NCBI GenBank assembly: GCA_002163975.1
Contig: CP019636.1
Span: forward strand, 5,707,501 to 5,771,500
Direction: 5' to 3'
DNA length: 64,000 bases
DNA from: Nostocales cyanobacterium HT-58-2
GTDB taxonomy: Bacteria; Cyanobacteriota; Cyanobacteriia; Cyanobacteriales; Nostocaceae
The notes below the pieces were generated by a model. The model was not told the origin of the DNA. It was given only the letters and a program-made list of their open reading frames with translations, and made no database searches. Both the position numbers and the translations under genes were made by a program. This document shows, one piece after another, positions 35,161-44,145 of the stretch. How positions within the stretch are numbered: position 1 is the stretch's first letter; every line of letters starts with the position of its first letter.

Positions 35161-36711
35161 TTAAGCAGAAATATCCCGGATGATTCGGTCCATGCAGCGT
35201 TCTGCCAAAGCTGCGATCGTCAAGGAAGGATTTGTACATGCTGTAGAGCCAGGAATAAGAGCACCATCGACGACATAAAGCCCTTGATAACCAATGACTT
35301 GCCCATATTCATCGCAAGCTTTCCCTAAGACTGCTCCTCCCAGTGGATGCGCTGTTAGGGCGTCACTAACTTCAGACGTAGTTATATAAGAGTTTTTCTG
35401 CTTAAGGATTCTATAAGTCAGCTTTGTGGCTGATAGCACTTTAGGGTCTCCAGGCCAGGTTAACTTAACAGAATCACTCTGACTATCATACTTGAATACT
35501 CCCCTTGGTCGGGGTATGGCCAAACCAAAAAGCTGTATTGTTCCGTCAGCCCCAAAAGGATCTACAATATCCTCAAGGACGACCGGACCTAAAGGATTGT
35601 CTAAGTGTTCGAGAACAGCAGCTGCAGGTCCCCCTCTACCCGATACAGGTGGCAAATTTGAAAGAGTAGTGAAGTTATCTCCATTAGTGCCCCAGTATTT
35701 GCCAACATAGTCATTCAACTTAGCTAGTGTGCCTGTTGCTTTAGCTTTGACCAAAAGTTTGGAGGTGCCCATCGAACCTGCGGCTAAAAACAAATAGCGA
35801 CAGGTGAAAGATTTTTCTACAACAGTTTGTCCTGTTTCATCAATCTGACTGCATAAAACCCGGTAACCATGTCCGGGTACTTCACTAATTATCGTTACTA
35901 AATGTAAAGGAAGAATTTCTACAAATCCTGTTGCTTCTGCTAGAGCTAGATAGTTGCGATCTAGGCTGTTCTTAGCTCCACTATTGAAGCCAAACCAATG
36001 ATTACCAATAATGGCAGAAGGCTTTTTGGTTCCATTGATTTCTTCACGAACTATATTCCAGTCTACTGCTATATCGTATAGACCATTGGGAAAGCCTGCA
36101 GTCGTTGCTTGTTCAAGGAATAACCTCGTTCTATCGTAATAAGGAGTTGCCAAAATGTCTGGGGGAATAGGTGCCGAATTCAAGATAGAACGCACGCGAG
36201 GGTAATAAACCTTATCCAGTTCTTCATAGTCGATTGAATCAGGGAAAACCTTATAAAAGAGTTCGCGAGTCGGTTGATGAGTGATTGCATTGTAAACGAG
36301 CGACCCACCTCCAACGCCAGCTCCACAACCAACGTTAATACCCTCTTCAACCAGCAACTCTGTAAGTCCCGTGTATACATCTATAGGTGCCCCATAGTAA
36401 GTTGTTTTACTTAGCCAAGTGCTTCGACCATCGGGGTTTTCAAAAGTCGCAAAAGTATTTTGCTCAGGTGTAATGGGCCAACGACGACCTCGCTCTAGTA
36501 CGACTGTATTGATACCTGCTTCCCCCAGACGTAGAGCTGCAACAGCCCCTCCAAAACCACTGCCAATAATTAGAGCATCTACAGCTTCATCCTTTACAGT
36601 TTGAACACTAGCACGAGTCAGATGACCAGTAGCGAGTGAGGTCACTAAAGCAGTGGAGAATAGAGCAGAATTTTGAAGAAAGCGACGACGGCTGTAAGGC
36701 TTATCAAGCAT
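35161..36711 (-). CDS. Tat-exported GMC-type FAD oxidoreductase (cholesterol-oxidase-like)
   Basis: 516 residues. A twin-arginine leader (YSRRRFLQNSALFSTALVTS) directs the folded protein to the periplasm. The FAD-binding Rossmann motif is DALIIGSGFGGAVAALRLGE, followed by TVVLERGRRWP. VGCGAGVGGGSLVYNAI and FLAAGSMGTSKLL are the internal FAD-site repeats, and the C-terminal GMC domain has HPLGGAVLGKACDEYGQVIG with the active-site His, then VVDGALIPGSTACTNPSLTI. Such enzymes oxidise sterol-type or other alcohols; the true substrate is unknown. ATG start, full length, monocistronic. Confidence 0.9.
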   Translation of the reverse strand: MLDKPYSRRRFLQNSALFSTALVTSLATGHLTRASVQTVKDEAVDALIIGSGFGGAVAALRLGEAGINTVVLERGRRWPITPEQNTFATFENPDGRSTWLSKTTYYGAPIDVYTGLTELLVEEGINVGCGAGVGGGSLVYNAITHQPTRELFYKVFPDSIDYEELDKVYYPRVRSILNSAPIPPDILATPYYDRTRLFLEQATTAGFPNGLYDIAVDWNIVREEINGTKKPSAIIGNHWFGFNSGAKNSLDRNYLALAEATGFVEILPLHLVTIISEVPGHGYRVLCSQIDETGQTVVEKSFTCRYLFLAAGSMGTSKLLVKAKATGTLAKLNDYVGKYWGTNGDNFTTLSNLPPVSGRGGPAAAVLEHLDNPLGPVVLEDIVDPFGADGTIQLFGLAIPRPRGVFKYDSQSDSVKLTWPGDPKVLSATKLTYRILKQKNSYITTSEVSDALTAHPLGGAVLGKACDEYGQVIGYQGLYVVDGALIPGSTACTNPSLTIAALAERCMDRIIRDISA

Positions 36712-37100
36712 ACATAAACTCCTTGTATTGACAGAAATTAGTTTTTGTGAATGAATTGCCCCCTAATGTACTCAAGGAAATTAAATCTTTGAGCAAACTT
36801 TTGTGTATTCCTATTAGGTGCCAGTAAATCGACGTTATGCACTTTTGGGAGCCATTAGACATCTGCGAAAAATACCAACACGATTCAGTAACAGGTTTGT
36901 AGTCTATGGCACTGCTACAAAATTAGCCAGTCCCTACGACAAAATAAGGGTTTTAGATATTTACTGTTAAAAATAAAAAAAGTAATAATAACTACATCAT
37001 GACGGCTCAAGAAGATTCTTAATTTAGCTTGGTACGAAAGGATACTATTGGATAAACTGCAAAAGCGCAAAGAACTTTCGTGTCCTTCGCGCCTTCGTGG

Positions 37101-37206
37101 TTTATTTTTCCGGCGACAAATCCACAGTATACAGAGTTTTGCCCTCTAAGTTAAGCAATGCGACTGTCATCACCTCTGTGTAACTGTCGATTTTGACTGT
37201 ACCAAA
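37101..37206 (-). pseudogene. Duplicated 3' end of the phoD gene
   Basis: 106 bp closely matching 37240-37345, the last 35 codons of phoD (start TTTATTTTTC..GGCGACAAAT, end GACTGTACCAAA), with roughly a dozen substitutions and no gap. Only the gene tail is present. The remaining 36712-37240 gap carries no other recognisable gene. It is either the stub of a former tandem phoD paralogue or a small duplication. Confidence 0.85.
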
Positions 37207-37240
37207 TCATAAGTAAGGAGATTTTCTTACTTTGGACAGT

Positions 37241-38833
37241 TTATTTTTCTGGCGGCAAATCTACACTGTAGAGAGTTTTGCCCTCCAAGTTAAGCAATGC
37301 AACTGTCATCACCTCTGTGTAACTGTCAATTTTGACTGTACCAAAGAATTGGAAACCTTCACTGGGAGGTCGATTTGCTTTCAAATCTGTAGGTATACTT
37401 AGAAACTTCACCTCTGGACCAAAGGTATTGTCGAGTTTATTTGGTCCAAATGTACCAGAGTTGAGAGGACCTGCAACAAACTCCCAGAAGGGTTTGAAGT
37501 CTTGAAACTGTGCTTTGTTGGGGTCGTAATAGTGTGCTGCTGCGTAATGTACATCGGCGGTTAACCACACAACATTCTTGATATCGTTTCGTTTAATAAA
37601 GCGTAGTAAATCCGCAAGTTCTAGTTCCCTTCCCAATGCAGGACCGTCTCCGTTAGCCAAGTTTTCAAAGTTAGTACTACCGTCGGGAACAACAAGTCCA
37701 ATGGGCATATCACTGGCAATGACTTTCCATTTTGCTGTTGATTTGCGCAATTGGTTTTTCAACCAACGCACTTGTGCATTGCCTAAAAATGCCATTTCTG
37801 CACTTTGTTCTGTCTGGTCATTCTTTGTATTTGGTCCTCGATAACTGCGTTCATCCAGCATGAAAATTTCTAGCAATGGACCATACTTGAAGGAACGGTA
37901 AATTCTGCTTGGTTCATCACCCTCAATCCGAATCGGGAAGTATTCCAAAAAAGCTTGATTCGCCCGCTGTGCTAGCAAGGAAACGTCCTTAACTGTGTAG
38001 CGGCTATCGTCGAGTATCTCGCCGGGATACCAGTTGTTTGTTGTCTCATGGTCATCCCATTGCGCGAGTATGGGAACCTGGGCATTGAAACGGCGGACGT
38101 TTTCATCTAATAAGTTGTAGATATAGTTACCACGAAACTCTGCCAGGGTCTCGGCAACTTTGGATTTTTCAGGTGTGATGATGTTTTTCCAGATGCTACC
38201 GTCATCCAGTTTGACTTCCGATTGCATGGGACCATCAGCATAAATGGTGTCGCCAGAATGGATGAAAAAGTCTGGATTGAGTTTGCGGATGGTTTCGTAA
38301 ATTCTCATACCACCAAAGTCTGGATTGATACCCCATCCTTGACCTGCTGTATCGCCTGACCAAGCAAAGAATATGTTTTGTCGGTACGCAGGGGCAGTGC
38401 GGAAGGTTCCCACAGCAGGTTCGCTGTAGATTTTTGTATTGTCTAAGTCTTGGAAAGTAACCTTGTAGAAAATTTGCTCACTTGATGGCAGATTTTTGAG
38501 ATAAACCCTTGCTGTATAATCCCTAGCTTCTAGCGCAGTTGGTCCGAGAACACGCTGCGCGCCACGGAAATATTCATTAGTTGCATATTCGACAATGATC
38601 CGGGCTGGGCGATCGCTGCGACTCCAAATAACAGCCCCATTACCACTGATGTCACCACTGGCGACTCCATAAGGTATGGTGGGACGCACTTTATCAGATG
38701 TAATTATGGCAGGTGCTTGAGCAAACACTGTTGATTTTGATAACAGGTTTGTGGCAATAATTCCACCACTGGTGATAGCTGAACGTAGCAAGAACTGGCG
38801 ACGGTTTAGCTTTAGTGGAGAGTTTGAATTCAT
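37241..38833 (-). CDS. phoD: Alkaline phosphatase PhoD
   Basis: 530 residues. Twin-arginine leader LNRRQFLLRSAITSGGIIAT, so it is Tat-exported. The N-terminal PhoD_N domain (PTIPYGVASGDISGNGAVIW) is followed by the calcium/iron-dependent metallophosphatase: WSGDTAGQGWG, FIHSGDTIYADGP, LAQWDDHETTNNWYPGE, MLDERSYRGP, IASDMPIGLVVPDG and VWLTADVHYAAAHYY, which carry the metal-ligand Asp, Asn and His residues. It releases phosphate from monoesters and diesters outside the cell. Possible Pho boxes lie upstream, fitting induction by phosphate starvation through SphR/PhoB. A copy of its 3' end lies just downstream. Confidence 0.95.
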   Translation of the reverse strand: MNSNSPLKLNRRQFLLRSAITSGGIIATNLLSKSTVFAQAPAIITSDKVRPTIPYGVASGDISGNGAVIWSRSDRPARIIVEYATNEYFRGAQRVLGPTALEARDYTARVYLKNLPSSEQIFYKVTFQDLDNTKIYSEPAVGTFRTAPAYRQNIFFAWSGDTAGQGWGINPDFGGMRIYETIRKLNPDFFIHSGDTIYADGPMQSEVKLDDGSIWKNIITPEKSKVAETLAEFRGNYIYNLLDENVRRFNAQVPILAQWDDHETTNNWYPGEILDDSRYTVKDVSLLAQRANQAFLEYFPIRIEGDEPSRIYRSFKYGPLLEIFMLDERSYRGPNTKNDQTEQSAEMAFLGNAQVRWLKNQLRKSTAKWKVIASDMPIGLVVPDGSTNFENLANGDGPALGRELELADLLRFIKRNDIKNVVWLTADVHYAAAHYYDPNKAQFQDFKPFWEFVAGPLNSGTFGPNKLDNTFGPEVKFLSIPTDLKANRPPSEGFQFFGTVKIDSYTEVMTVALLNLEGKTLYSVDLPPEK

Positions 38834-39039
38834 AAAATTAGAATCGTAGTTAAAATGTCAAACGGACTTTAACGAATCGAATCACAATGAGCCAGAAATA
38901 AACAAAGCACACGAAAATCTTTTCGTGACTTTCTAAGAGGAATTTTTCTTTGAAAAGCTGCGACATATCTACACACTTTGCACCCTAACTCTACAAAGTT
39001 TATTTGTGCGGATTATTTACGCAAACTTCGCTTCTAATG

Positions 39040-39069
39040 TTTAACCTAAAATTAACCAAATCTAAACAA
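39040..39069 (+). promoter_or_regulatory. Candidate Pho box 1 upstream of phoD
   Basis: Three 8-bp units at an 11-bp period: TTTAACCT, ATTAACCA and CTAAACAA. The cyanobacterial Pho box is three YTTAAYYW units spaced by 3 bp, so the first two match well and the third poorly. It lies 207 bp upstream of phoD but reads opposite to it, which lowers confidence. Confidence 0.4.
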
Positions 39070-39340
39070 AAGCATTAGAATGGAAAACCATTAGTCACAA
39101 AAAAATTATCATATTTGAGAACACTTTAAAACAATATTGTTCAGTTACCTCAGCCGCGCATAGTACGGAGTTTATAGACACTCAAACCAATCCTGTGAAC
39201 AATTCTTAAGTATTTCTTAGTTTTTTGGCTTTATTAACTTATGGAAATCATGAAGAGCACAGTCAAAAAGCCTTGAGAATGCTTTTACCTATTTGTGGCG
39301 ATTAAGTAAACAGTTTTTAATTCTTGCTGAATAATCTTTT

Positions 39341-39370
39341 CTTAACCTTGGATATCTCTAAATTTAACCT
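39341..39370 (+). promoter_or_regulatory. Candidate Pho box 2 upstream of phoD
   Basis: CTTAACCT (39341) and TTTAACCT (39363), 22 bp apart, are in phase with the 11-bp Pho-box period. The central position ATATCTCT is degenerate. It is again on the + strand in the 38834-39440 gap, about 500 bp from the phoD start. AT-rich DNA makes chance matches likely. Confidence 0.3.
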
Positions 39371-39440
39371 TTAATATTTGTAAAATTTAGAGATTGAAAA
39401 ATTTAATTATTATTGAACAGCTCTTTTCTTTGCCCTATTA

Positions 39441-40211
39441 TTACCAAGGCAAGCGGCTACCATCCCAAGAGAAAAACTCTCCGCTATCGCTATCTTGAAG
39501 CTGTTCGACGACAGCGAACAGTTGGTTAACTGTACGTTCCACGGAAAATAATTTTTCAGCAGGGACATTTGCCTGAAATGGGCGAGAAAGGCGTGTATCA
39601 GTTGTCCCAGGATGCAACATGACGACCACAGTCTTGGGGCTAGTTCTTTTATACTCAATGGCTGCTGTTCGCATCAACATATTGAGTGCAGCTTTGGAAG
39701 CTCGATAGCCGTACCATCCTCCTATTTGGTTATCACCAATACTGCCTACCTTAGCAGAAATACTGGCAAATACGCTACGTTCATTATGACGGAATAGAGG
39801 TAACAGGTGTTTTGCAAGCAGGATAGCCCCAACACTGTTAACTTGGAAGTAGCGCATTAAATGCTCTGGGTCAATACGTTTTAAACTTTTTTCTGGCTGG
39901 AATGTACCCTCATGCAGCAATCCTACACAGTTGACAACTAAGTGAAGCTTGTTAACGGCTGCATTTATCTGTTGAACAGCTTCGACAATCTGTGACTCAT
40001 CAGTAATATCCATCGACAAACAAGATAATCTGTCAGAATATTTATCTGCTAGAGTTAATAACTCAGACGCAGACTCTGGCTGACGATACGTTGCATAAAC
40101 CTTAGCAATCCTGTCATCTTGTAGTAATTTTTTTACAAAGCCTAGACCAATGCCTTGGCTTGCTCCCACAATTAATGCATTGGCGTTGTTAATCCCTTCG
40201 AGAAAAGACAT
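39441..40211 (-). CDS. Short-chain dehydrogenase/reductase
   Basis: 256 residues, classical SDR. NAD(P)-binding GASQGIGLGFVKKLL, the NCVGLLH strand corresponding to NNAG, the catalytic Ser in FASISAKVGSIGD, and the Y-x3-K pair in GWYGYRASKAALN. ALIVGASQGIG with a Thr-Tyr-Arg patch after the second strand (YATYRQPES) suggests NADP preference. It resembles the C-factor-like SDR group found widely in cyanobacteria. ATG start. Substrate unknown; no operon partner. Confidence 0.9.
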   Translation of the reverse strand: MSFLEGINNANALIVGASQGIGLGFVKKLLQDDRIAKVYATYRQPESASELLTLADKYSDRLSCLSMDITDESQIVEAVQQINAAVNKLHLVVNCVGLLHEGTFQPEKSLKRIDPEHLMRYFQVNSVGAILLAKHLLPLFRHNERSVFASISAKVGSIGDNQIGGWYGYRASKAALNMLMRTAAIEYKRTSPKTVVVMLHPGTTDTRLSRPFQANVPAEKLFSVERTVNQLFAVVEQLQDSDSGEFFSWDGSRLPW

Positions 40212-40345
40212 TGGTTTTCATTTATCAACTTTGTAAATAAATGTAAACTATCTGGCGTCAGAGGAAAAGCCTGTCCTATGTTTCAAATCCGACTATGATT
40301 TCCTACGAATGCTAGAATTTTCACATCGTTTGAGTTTTTTGCTAT

Positions 40346-40624
40346 GTGACCATATGGAAATCACAAAACTGTCCAGTGGCTATTATTCCCAAGTCTTTGC
40401 GGGAAGCGCATCGCTGGGAAGTTGGTCAGGAACTCATCGCTATTGATATGGGTGATGGAATTCTTCTTAAGCCAAAAAAACCTTTTCCAGAAACTACATT
40501 TCCAGAAACTACATTGGATGATGTCGCAGGTTGCTTAAATTATCAAGGCAAGCCCCAGAGCCTTGAGGATATAGATAATGCGATTCGCCAAGGCATAGAG
40601 GAGTTATGGTATGGTCGCAGTTGA
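40346..40624 (+). pseudogene. vapB: VapB-type antitoxin with a disrupted N-terminus
   Basis: From CPVAIIPKSLREAHRWEVGQ onward this is an AbrB/VapB-type antitoxin with a toxin-binding tail (TLDDVAGCLNYQG, then DIDNAIRQGIEELW). The expected start, ATG at 40354, reads MEITKLSSG and then runs out of frame before the IIPKSLRE strand. The only frame joining the body begins with GTG at 40346 and gives MTIWKSQNCP, which lacks the conserved MEITKLSS opening. A small deletion between the two parts explains this. FPETT is also duplicated in tandem. Probably non-functional, and its toxin partner is truncated. Confidence 0.75.
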
Positions 40625-40661
40625 TACTAATATTATTGTGCGACTGTTGACCCAAGATGTA
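40611..40661 (+). pseudogene. vapC: VapC PIN-toxin N-terminal remnant
   Basis: ATG at 40611 overlaps the end of the antitoxin gene and reads MVAVDTNIIVRLLTQD, the typical N-terminus of a PIN-domain VapC with its first catalytic Asp. After about 17 codons the frame runs into the antisense of the mnmE 3' end, where nothing PIN-like remains, so more than 100 codons are missing. The mnmE stop codon (40664-40666) marks the junction. Confidence 0.8.
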
Positions 40662-40663
40662 GT

Positions 40664-42046
40664 TTACTTCCCAATACAAAATCTACTGAAAATCTTATCT
40701 AAAACTGATTCTGTCACTTCTTCCCCTGTAATTTCCCCTAAAGCATGAATCGCACCTCTAAGGTCAATTGTCCAGAAATCGAGAGGTAACTGCTGGTCAA
40801 TTGTCGCCTGCACCTGTTCTAAAGATGTTTTCGCTTTTACCAGTGCTGCTGCTTGTCTTTGGTTAATGGCTAAATCCAAGTCTGCGGCTTGCACTTTGCC
40901 TGAATTGACTTGTTCTAAAATTGCAGCTTCTAAAGCATCAATACCTTGGTTTTGAGCAGCTGCTGTTTTGACAATATGGCTCACACTAGTTGGATATTGC
41001 AACCCTTCTGGTGATGCAAGGTCAATTTTATTGATCACCAAAATTAAAGGACGATGTTGCACCTGTTCGTAAATTTCTTGGTCTGCTGCTGTCCAACCTG
41101 CTTGGGCGTCAATGGTCAACAGCACTAAGTCAGCAGCACTCGCCGCACGATGGGAACGCTCAACCCCTATCTTTTCGACTTGGTCTTGTGTTTCCCGAAT
41201 TCCTGCTGTATCGAGTACCTGTACAGGAATTCCGCTGACAACGAGCTGCGATTCAACAACATCTCGGGTTGTCCCAGGCAGGTCAGTCACGATCGCTCTG
41301 TCACTTCTGCTCCAAGCATTCAACAAACTCGATTTTCCGACGTTGGGACGCCCGACGATCGCCACTTTCAACCCTGTACGCAGCAGTTCCCCTTTGTCAG
41401 CAGTTGCGAGAATGCGAGAAATTTCTGCAGAGATTTTCTCGATTTCTGATATGATGACTTTATCATCCAGCGGAGGTAAGTCTTCCTCAAAATCTATCCG
41501 CGCTTCAATTTCTGCCAAAACATCTAAGCAGCTAGCGCGTAGCTGACGAATCGGATAAGCTAATTTCCCTTGCAAACCAGCGAGTGCTGCTTGTGCTGCT
41601 TGGGGCGATCGCGCTCCCACCAAATCGGCAATACTTTCTGCTTGCGTCAAGTCCAATCGTCCATTCAAAAACGCCCGCAAGGTAAATTCTCCCGGCTGTG
41701 CAAGTCTTGCGCCATTTTCCAAACACAGTTGCAAGACCTGTTGCACCACCATAATTCCCCCGTGACAGTGAAATTCCGCCACGTCTTCACGGGTGTAGGA
41801 ACGAGGTGTTTTCATGATGAGCAACAGTGCTTCATCCACCAGTTGCTGCGTTTGGGGATGGCGGATATAACCATAGAGAATGCGGTGAGTTTCCCAAACT
41901 TGGTGCCCCGGTGCATAAAAAAGAGTTTGGGCGATGTGCAGTGCTTGCGAACCAGAGATGCGCACAATTCCCACGCTACCCTGTTGGGGAACAACAGCAG
42001 TGGCGATCGCGGCGATGGTTCCAGTGGTAGCAAAAATTTCTGACAT
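40664..42046 (-). CDS. mnmE: tRNA modification GTPase MnmE
   Basis: 460 residues from ATG at 42046; the frame continues 42 codons upstream, but the protein family begins at [16 protein letters not shown]. With MnmG it installs carboxymethylaminomethyl groups on U34 of certain tRNAs. The N-terminal domain ([29 protein letters not shown]) binds the folate donor. The inserted G domain has [29 protein letters not shown] and NKID. The C-terminal helical domain ends in the essential FCIGK motif. The gene is complete although the VapC remnant abuts it. Confidence 0.97.
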   Translation of the reverse strand: MSEIFATTGTIAAIATAVVPQQGSVGIVRISGSQALHIAQTLFYAPGHQVWETHRILYGYIRHPQTQQLVDEALLLIMKTPRSYTREDVAEFHCHGGIMVVQQVLQLCLENGARLAQPGEFTLRAFLNGRLDLTQAESIADLVGARSPQAAQAALAGLQGKLAYPIRQLRASCLDVLAEIEARIDFEEDLPPLDDKVIISEIEKISAEISRILATADKGELLRTGLKVAIVGRPNVGKSSLLNAWSRSDRAIVTDLPGTTRDVVESQLVVSGIPVQVLDTAGIRETQDQVEKIGVERSHRAASAADLVLLTIDAQAGWTAADQEIYEQVQHRPLILVINKIDLASPEGLQYPTSVSHIVKTAAAQNQGIDALEAAILEQVNSGKVQAADLDLAINQRQAAALVKAKTSLEQVQATIDQQLPLDFWTIDLRGAIHALGEITGEEVTESVLDKIFSRFCIGK

Positions 42047-42275
42047 CTGCGCCCTTTTGACCAAGACATGGAATGTATTTTGAATCTCTTCTCGATTGTA
42101 GAGACTCTGTGTCATTAGTTGAGGCAGAATTTTAGATTTTAGAAAAGTTTCATGGAAGGTTACACAGGTCAATCACGAAGTTAAAATTTACAGGAGCAAT
42201 ACAAATCTTTTTGATTCACAGTAGGAATTGCTGTAAATTACTACCATTTTCAAAATAACCAATAAGGAGGTTTGC

Positions 42276-42467
42276 GTGGAAGAGGACAAGGTTAATAATC
42301 CTGAAACCATGACCAACGATAGCGCTTTAGATGAAAAATCTCATGTCGAGGCTGCATCAAAGTTCATTCAAGAGACTTCTTTAGAAAAAATGCACGAAAT
42401 AGCTGAAGCAGCGCGACGCAAAAGACTCATGGAACCTCCAAAATGGGTATATCCCGATGATGTTTAA
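42276..42467 (+). CDS. Small acidic protein of unknown function
   Basis: 63 residues starting at GTG 42276, with a strong AAGGAGG site 5 bp upstream that decides the start. Acidic N-terminus, a central amphipathic helix (SHVEAASKFIQETSLEKMHE, then IAEAARRKRL) and a terminal EPPKWVYPDDV motif. The good ribosome-binding site and coherent composition support a real gene. No family recognised. Confidence 0.65.
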   Translation: MEEDKVNNPETMTNDSALDEKSHVEAASKFIQETSLEKMHEIAEAARRKRLMEPPKWVYPDDV

Positions 42468-42570
42468 TCAATGCTTTCGGCGTTGATGAAAAGTTTGAAG
42501 AGAAGACATAGCCGAGACTTTGGAAACTCCATGAGTTAAAAACACTCAGAATTTTTAACCAAAAAGCCTT

Positions 42571-42612
42571 GATTCTGATATCTGCTAATTGACTTTAGCA
42601 GGTATCAGATTC
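42571..42612. repeat. Imperfect hairpin in the gap before the coiled-coil gene
   Basis: GATTCTGATATCTGCTAA and TTAGCAGGTATCAGATTC, separated by 6 bp, are near-perfect reverse complements (two mismatches). It may terminate the small acidic-protein transcript, although no T tract follows. Confidence 0.55.
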
Positions 42613-42721
42613 CCGACAAAATCAACATTTGATGAGATTAGGGCTGAGCATCTTCCTTACTATAAAAGGCTGAACCCGCTATACTTCTGAAAAGAGAAGC
42701 TCACATCCTATTGCATAGTGT

Positions 42722-43996
42722 ATGGGTGTGAAAGTATATTGCGACATTATCATGACAAACAAAATCTCTCTGAGACAGCCTAGAATCATTATTAACGCAG
42801 TCGCATGTAGTTTAAGCATCTTAGCTGCAGTAGTGGCTGTCAGACAGGAAAATTCCAACGCTAAAACACTTTCTTGGATTGTAGCTATAAGCAGTGCTGC
42901 GATCGGGATTGCGAATGAACGCTGTTCTTATCTGTATGAAGACGATGCTAATAATCAGCTTGAAGCTTTTATTCAACCTAGAGATAAAAAGATTGCTGAA
43001 TTAACGGAGGAAGTGAAGGTAAAACGTGGGATTGAAAATCAATTAAAACAACAGCATTTAGTTAACAAGGAATTGTTAGATACAATAGTCAAGCTCAAAT
43101 CAGAATTAGAGTTTTATCAAAACAAGGCAAGTAACAAAAAAGCTTTTTCTGACACTATCTTAGACACTTTTTTAGTCAAGATAAAAGAATTATTAAACGA
43201 ACATATAGAAGAAAATATTGAAAGCTTGAAAACTTCAGTAGATAAGATGAAGCGAGTGAAAGATGAACATATTATAACTAACTTGAATAAAATTCAAAAT
43301 GAAATTGAAACTAGATATGTCACTTACAAAGCTTGTGTAGCAGAAATTGAACGTAATGAAAATCTTGATTTTGTGATTGATACTATAGACATTATTAATC
43401 AAGTTCATAATGAATTAGCGTCTTTGAAAGTGAAATTCGTCAGAACTTTGGGGGTTAGTGAACCCTTGAAACTTCAGAATGCTCTCAGCCAAGAAAAAGG
43501 CAAAAGTGCGTTAGCTCAATTAGCAGAAACTGACAAAGCTAGTTATAAGGATGTCATAGCAAAACTAGAAGAGTCAGAGCAAGTAGCCGCTAATAACGAC
43601 CAATATATGCAACACATCATAGCAGAATTGGAAAAGGCTATAGAGCGGCTAGCCCAAAAAGATGAAGAAATTAAAGCTCTCAAACGTCCTCAGTATTGGC
43701 CTACACCAACTCGCGATGATCAATGGATATCAAATATCATTATTAGTTATTTTGAAAAGCAAGGAATTATTCTAGACCGTGCTCACAATGATTACGATAA
43801 ATGGCAAGCAACTCTAGGTTTTCACATTGACAGAAATAGGCGTTTAATTACAGCTGAAGATTTAAACAAACACTCTGAAAAAATAGAACAGTTAGCCCAT
43901 ACCCTGAACACCCCTAAGTTCAAATTTGATGGTGAATTAAAATTGATGACTGTTTTGGTACAAATAGCCAAAAAAAACACTGAGAAAAAAAGCTAA
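42722..43996 (+). CDS. Membrane-anchored coiled-coil protein of unknown function
   Basis: 424 residues, or 414 if ATG at 42752 is used; neither has a clear ribosome-binding site. Two hydrophobic segments near the N-terminus (about 22-40 and 48-64) form a hairpin anchor. Residues about 80-330 are strongly charged and heptad-rich (KKIAELTEEVKVKRGIENQL; AELEKAIERLAQKDEEIKAL), predicting long coiled coils. A compact C-terminal domain (about 340-420) has PTRDDQWISNIIISYFEKQG and a KWQATLGFHIDRNRRLI stretch. I do not recognise it. The layout suggests a scaffold or tether with a terminal binding domain. Confidence 0.75.
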   Translation: MGVKVYCDIIMTNKISLRQPRIIINAVACSLSILAAVVAVRQENSNAKTLSWIVAISSAAIGIANERCSYLYEDDANNQLEAFIQPRDKKIAELTEEVKVKRGIENQLKQQHLVNKELLDTIVKLKSELEFYQNKASNKKAFSDTILDTFLVKIKELLNEHIEENIESLKTSVDKMKRVKDEHIITNLNKIQNEIETRYVTYKACVAEIERNENLDFVIDTIDIINQVHNELASLKVKFVRTLGVSEPLKLQNALSQEKGKSALAQLAETDKASYKDVIAKLEESEQVAANNDQYMQHIIAELEKAIERLAQKDEEIKALKRPQYWPTPTRDDQWISNIIISYFEKQGIILDRAHNDYDKWQATLGFHIDRNRRLITAEDLNKHSEKIEQLAHTLNTPKFKFDGELKLMTVLVQIAKKNTEKKS

Positions 43997-44145
43997 TAAC
44001 TTTCAAATACAGCGGATTTCCAGTTGGTCAAGTACATAAGCTTTGTCTCAAAGCCATGGATAGAGCCTTTTTTACTCAGGAATTGCTGCTGTCAGTTGTA
44101 GCCGCGCTCAACGTACAGCTACAAACACCATAACTAATCTTGTCG

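Noticed and set aside
41570-42043. 157-codon forward frame inside mnmE
   Set aside because: Antisense shadow of a conserved gene.
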